From Pleurotus ostreatus/Saccharomyces cerevisiae fusant (lineage: Eukaryota; Opisthokonta), in the NCBI GenBank assembly GCA_024196135.1, contig JAMQCK010000530.1, forward strand, positions 1 through 20,688: DNA of 20,688 bases, written 5' to 3'. Positions 20,184-20,688 of the stretch are shown here, one piece after another. A program made the position numbers and the translations under genes. The stretch's first letter is position 1. Each line of letters opens with the position of its first letter. The notes under the pieces were generated by a model. That model saw only the letters and a program-made list of their open reading frames with translations. It was not told the origin of the DNA and ran no database searches.

Positions 20184-20688
20184 ATGGCCTACAACTACTA
20201 CCGCCAGAATGGCCAAGGCGGGTGGGGGACTAACCAAGTGCGTTCATCGTCCCGTTGCTCCTCGGCGCGTAGGCTAACTGCGGCATTCGCAGTACCAATT
20301 CGGCCCTCCACCCACACCGGGCTTCCAGCCTCAGCCATCTTGTACGTCCCCATCCGCTATTGACCAGCATGAGGTGCTGACGCACATGCCTTCGCGCTCT
20401 TAAGGGGGTGGCCTGGACTTCTATCGCGCCCATGCCCTCAGTCCCGACGAGTGAGCATCCATCCTTGCCATGCCAGTCTATTCCATGCCCAAAACCTCTT
20501 CCTTCAACCTCCTGTATTCACAATCCGAACCCGACTCCAGATCGCTGTACCGACACGCCTACGAGACCGTCCGCGCGCCTATACCTGGTTTGGGTGTTGG
20601 CTTACACGAGGCTCGCCACTGGCACCGACGCGCGTATGGTGGACTGGTATGTTTACCTCTTTTTTCTCAGATCCAATCTCTCAAGACA
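20184..20688 (+). CDS. Start of an unrecognised gene, runs off the right edge
   Basis: Exons 20184-20237, 20293-20341, 20405-20450 and 20541-20646 join in phase to 85 residues, and a GTATGT donor follows at 20647. The protein begins MAYNYYRQNGQGGWGTNQ, then a Pro/Gln/Phe linker (PPPTPGFQPQPS). A more ordered part follows: GGLDFYRAHALSPDE, SLYRHAYETVRAP and HEARHWHRRAYGGL, with many His, Arg, Tyr and Ala and a helical look. The Tyr/Gln/Gly-rich N terminus is like low-complexity segments of stress or condensate-forming fungal proteins, but no family was identified with confidence. The four short exons with consistent phases, good donors and sensible protein make the gene itself credible. The stop codon lies outside the window. 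Confidence 0.65.

Overview
The window looks like nuclear DNA of a filamentous basidiomycete, probably an agaricomycete. Genes are dense and lie on both strands. Almost all introns are 47-90 nt with GT..AG ends, and several promoters carry a TATA box. One gene belongs to a multi-membrane-span family that I associate with mushroom-forming fungi. All gene models below were spliced by hand; each complete model closes in frame from ATG to stop.

Layout. At the left edge, the 5' end of a minus-strand gene (1-152) runs out of the window. A 2.6 kb stretch without a convincing gene follows; it holds a diverged 59-bp inverted repeat and an E-box pair. Next are a SAM-dependent methyltransferase (2781-3760, +) and, convergent with it, an eight-exon membrane protein (3980-5552, -). 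A short region with a tentative small gene leads to a WD40 protein orthologous to WDR68/DCAF7 (6223-7554, +). A concentrative nucleoside transporter (CNT/SLC28) with a TATA box follows (8219-10302, +). Convergent with it, after a gap of about 1.3 kb, is a BTB/POZ-type protein (11629-12914, -).

Across a divergent intergenic region of about 1.3 kb lies the mitochondrial acetolactate synthase regulatory subunit, ILV6 type (14189-15345, +). It is tail-to-tail with a sixteen-exon COG5 gene of the conserved oligomeric Golgi complex (15484-19697, -). COG5 shares a divergent intergenic region of 486 bp with the start of an unrecognised Gln/Gly/Tyr-rich gene that leaves the right edge (20184 onward, +).

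The genes do not form one pathway. They cover branched-chain amino acid synthesis, Golgi retrograde tethering, nucleoside uptake, WD40 scaffolding and a probable small-molecule methylation, as is usual for a fungal core region. I see no biosynthetic cluster, transposase, CRISPR array, rRNA or tRNA. The points of interest are structural: hidden exons and a first coding exon of only 10 nt, a possible dual-localisation start in the methyltransferase, two unusual COG5 introns (one with an 18-bp tandem repeat, one of 563 nt), Gcn4-type half sites before ILV6, and the inverted repeat in the gene-poor region.
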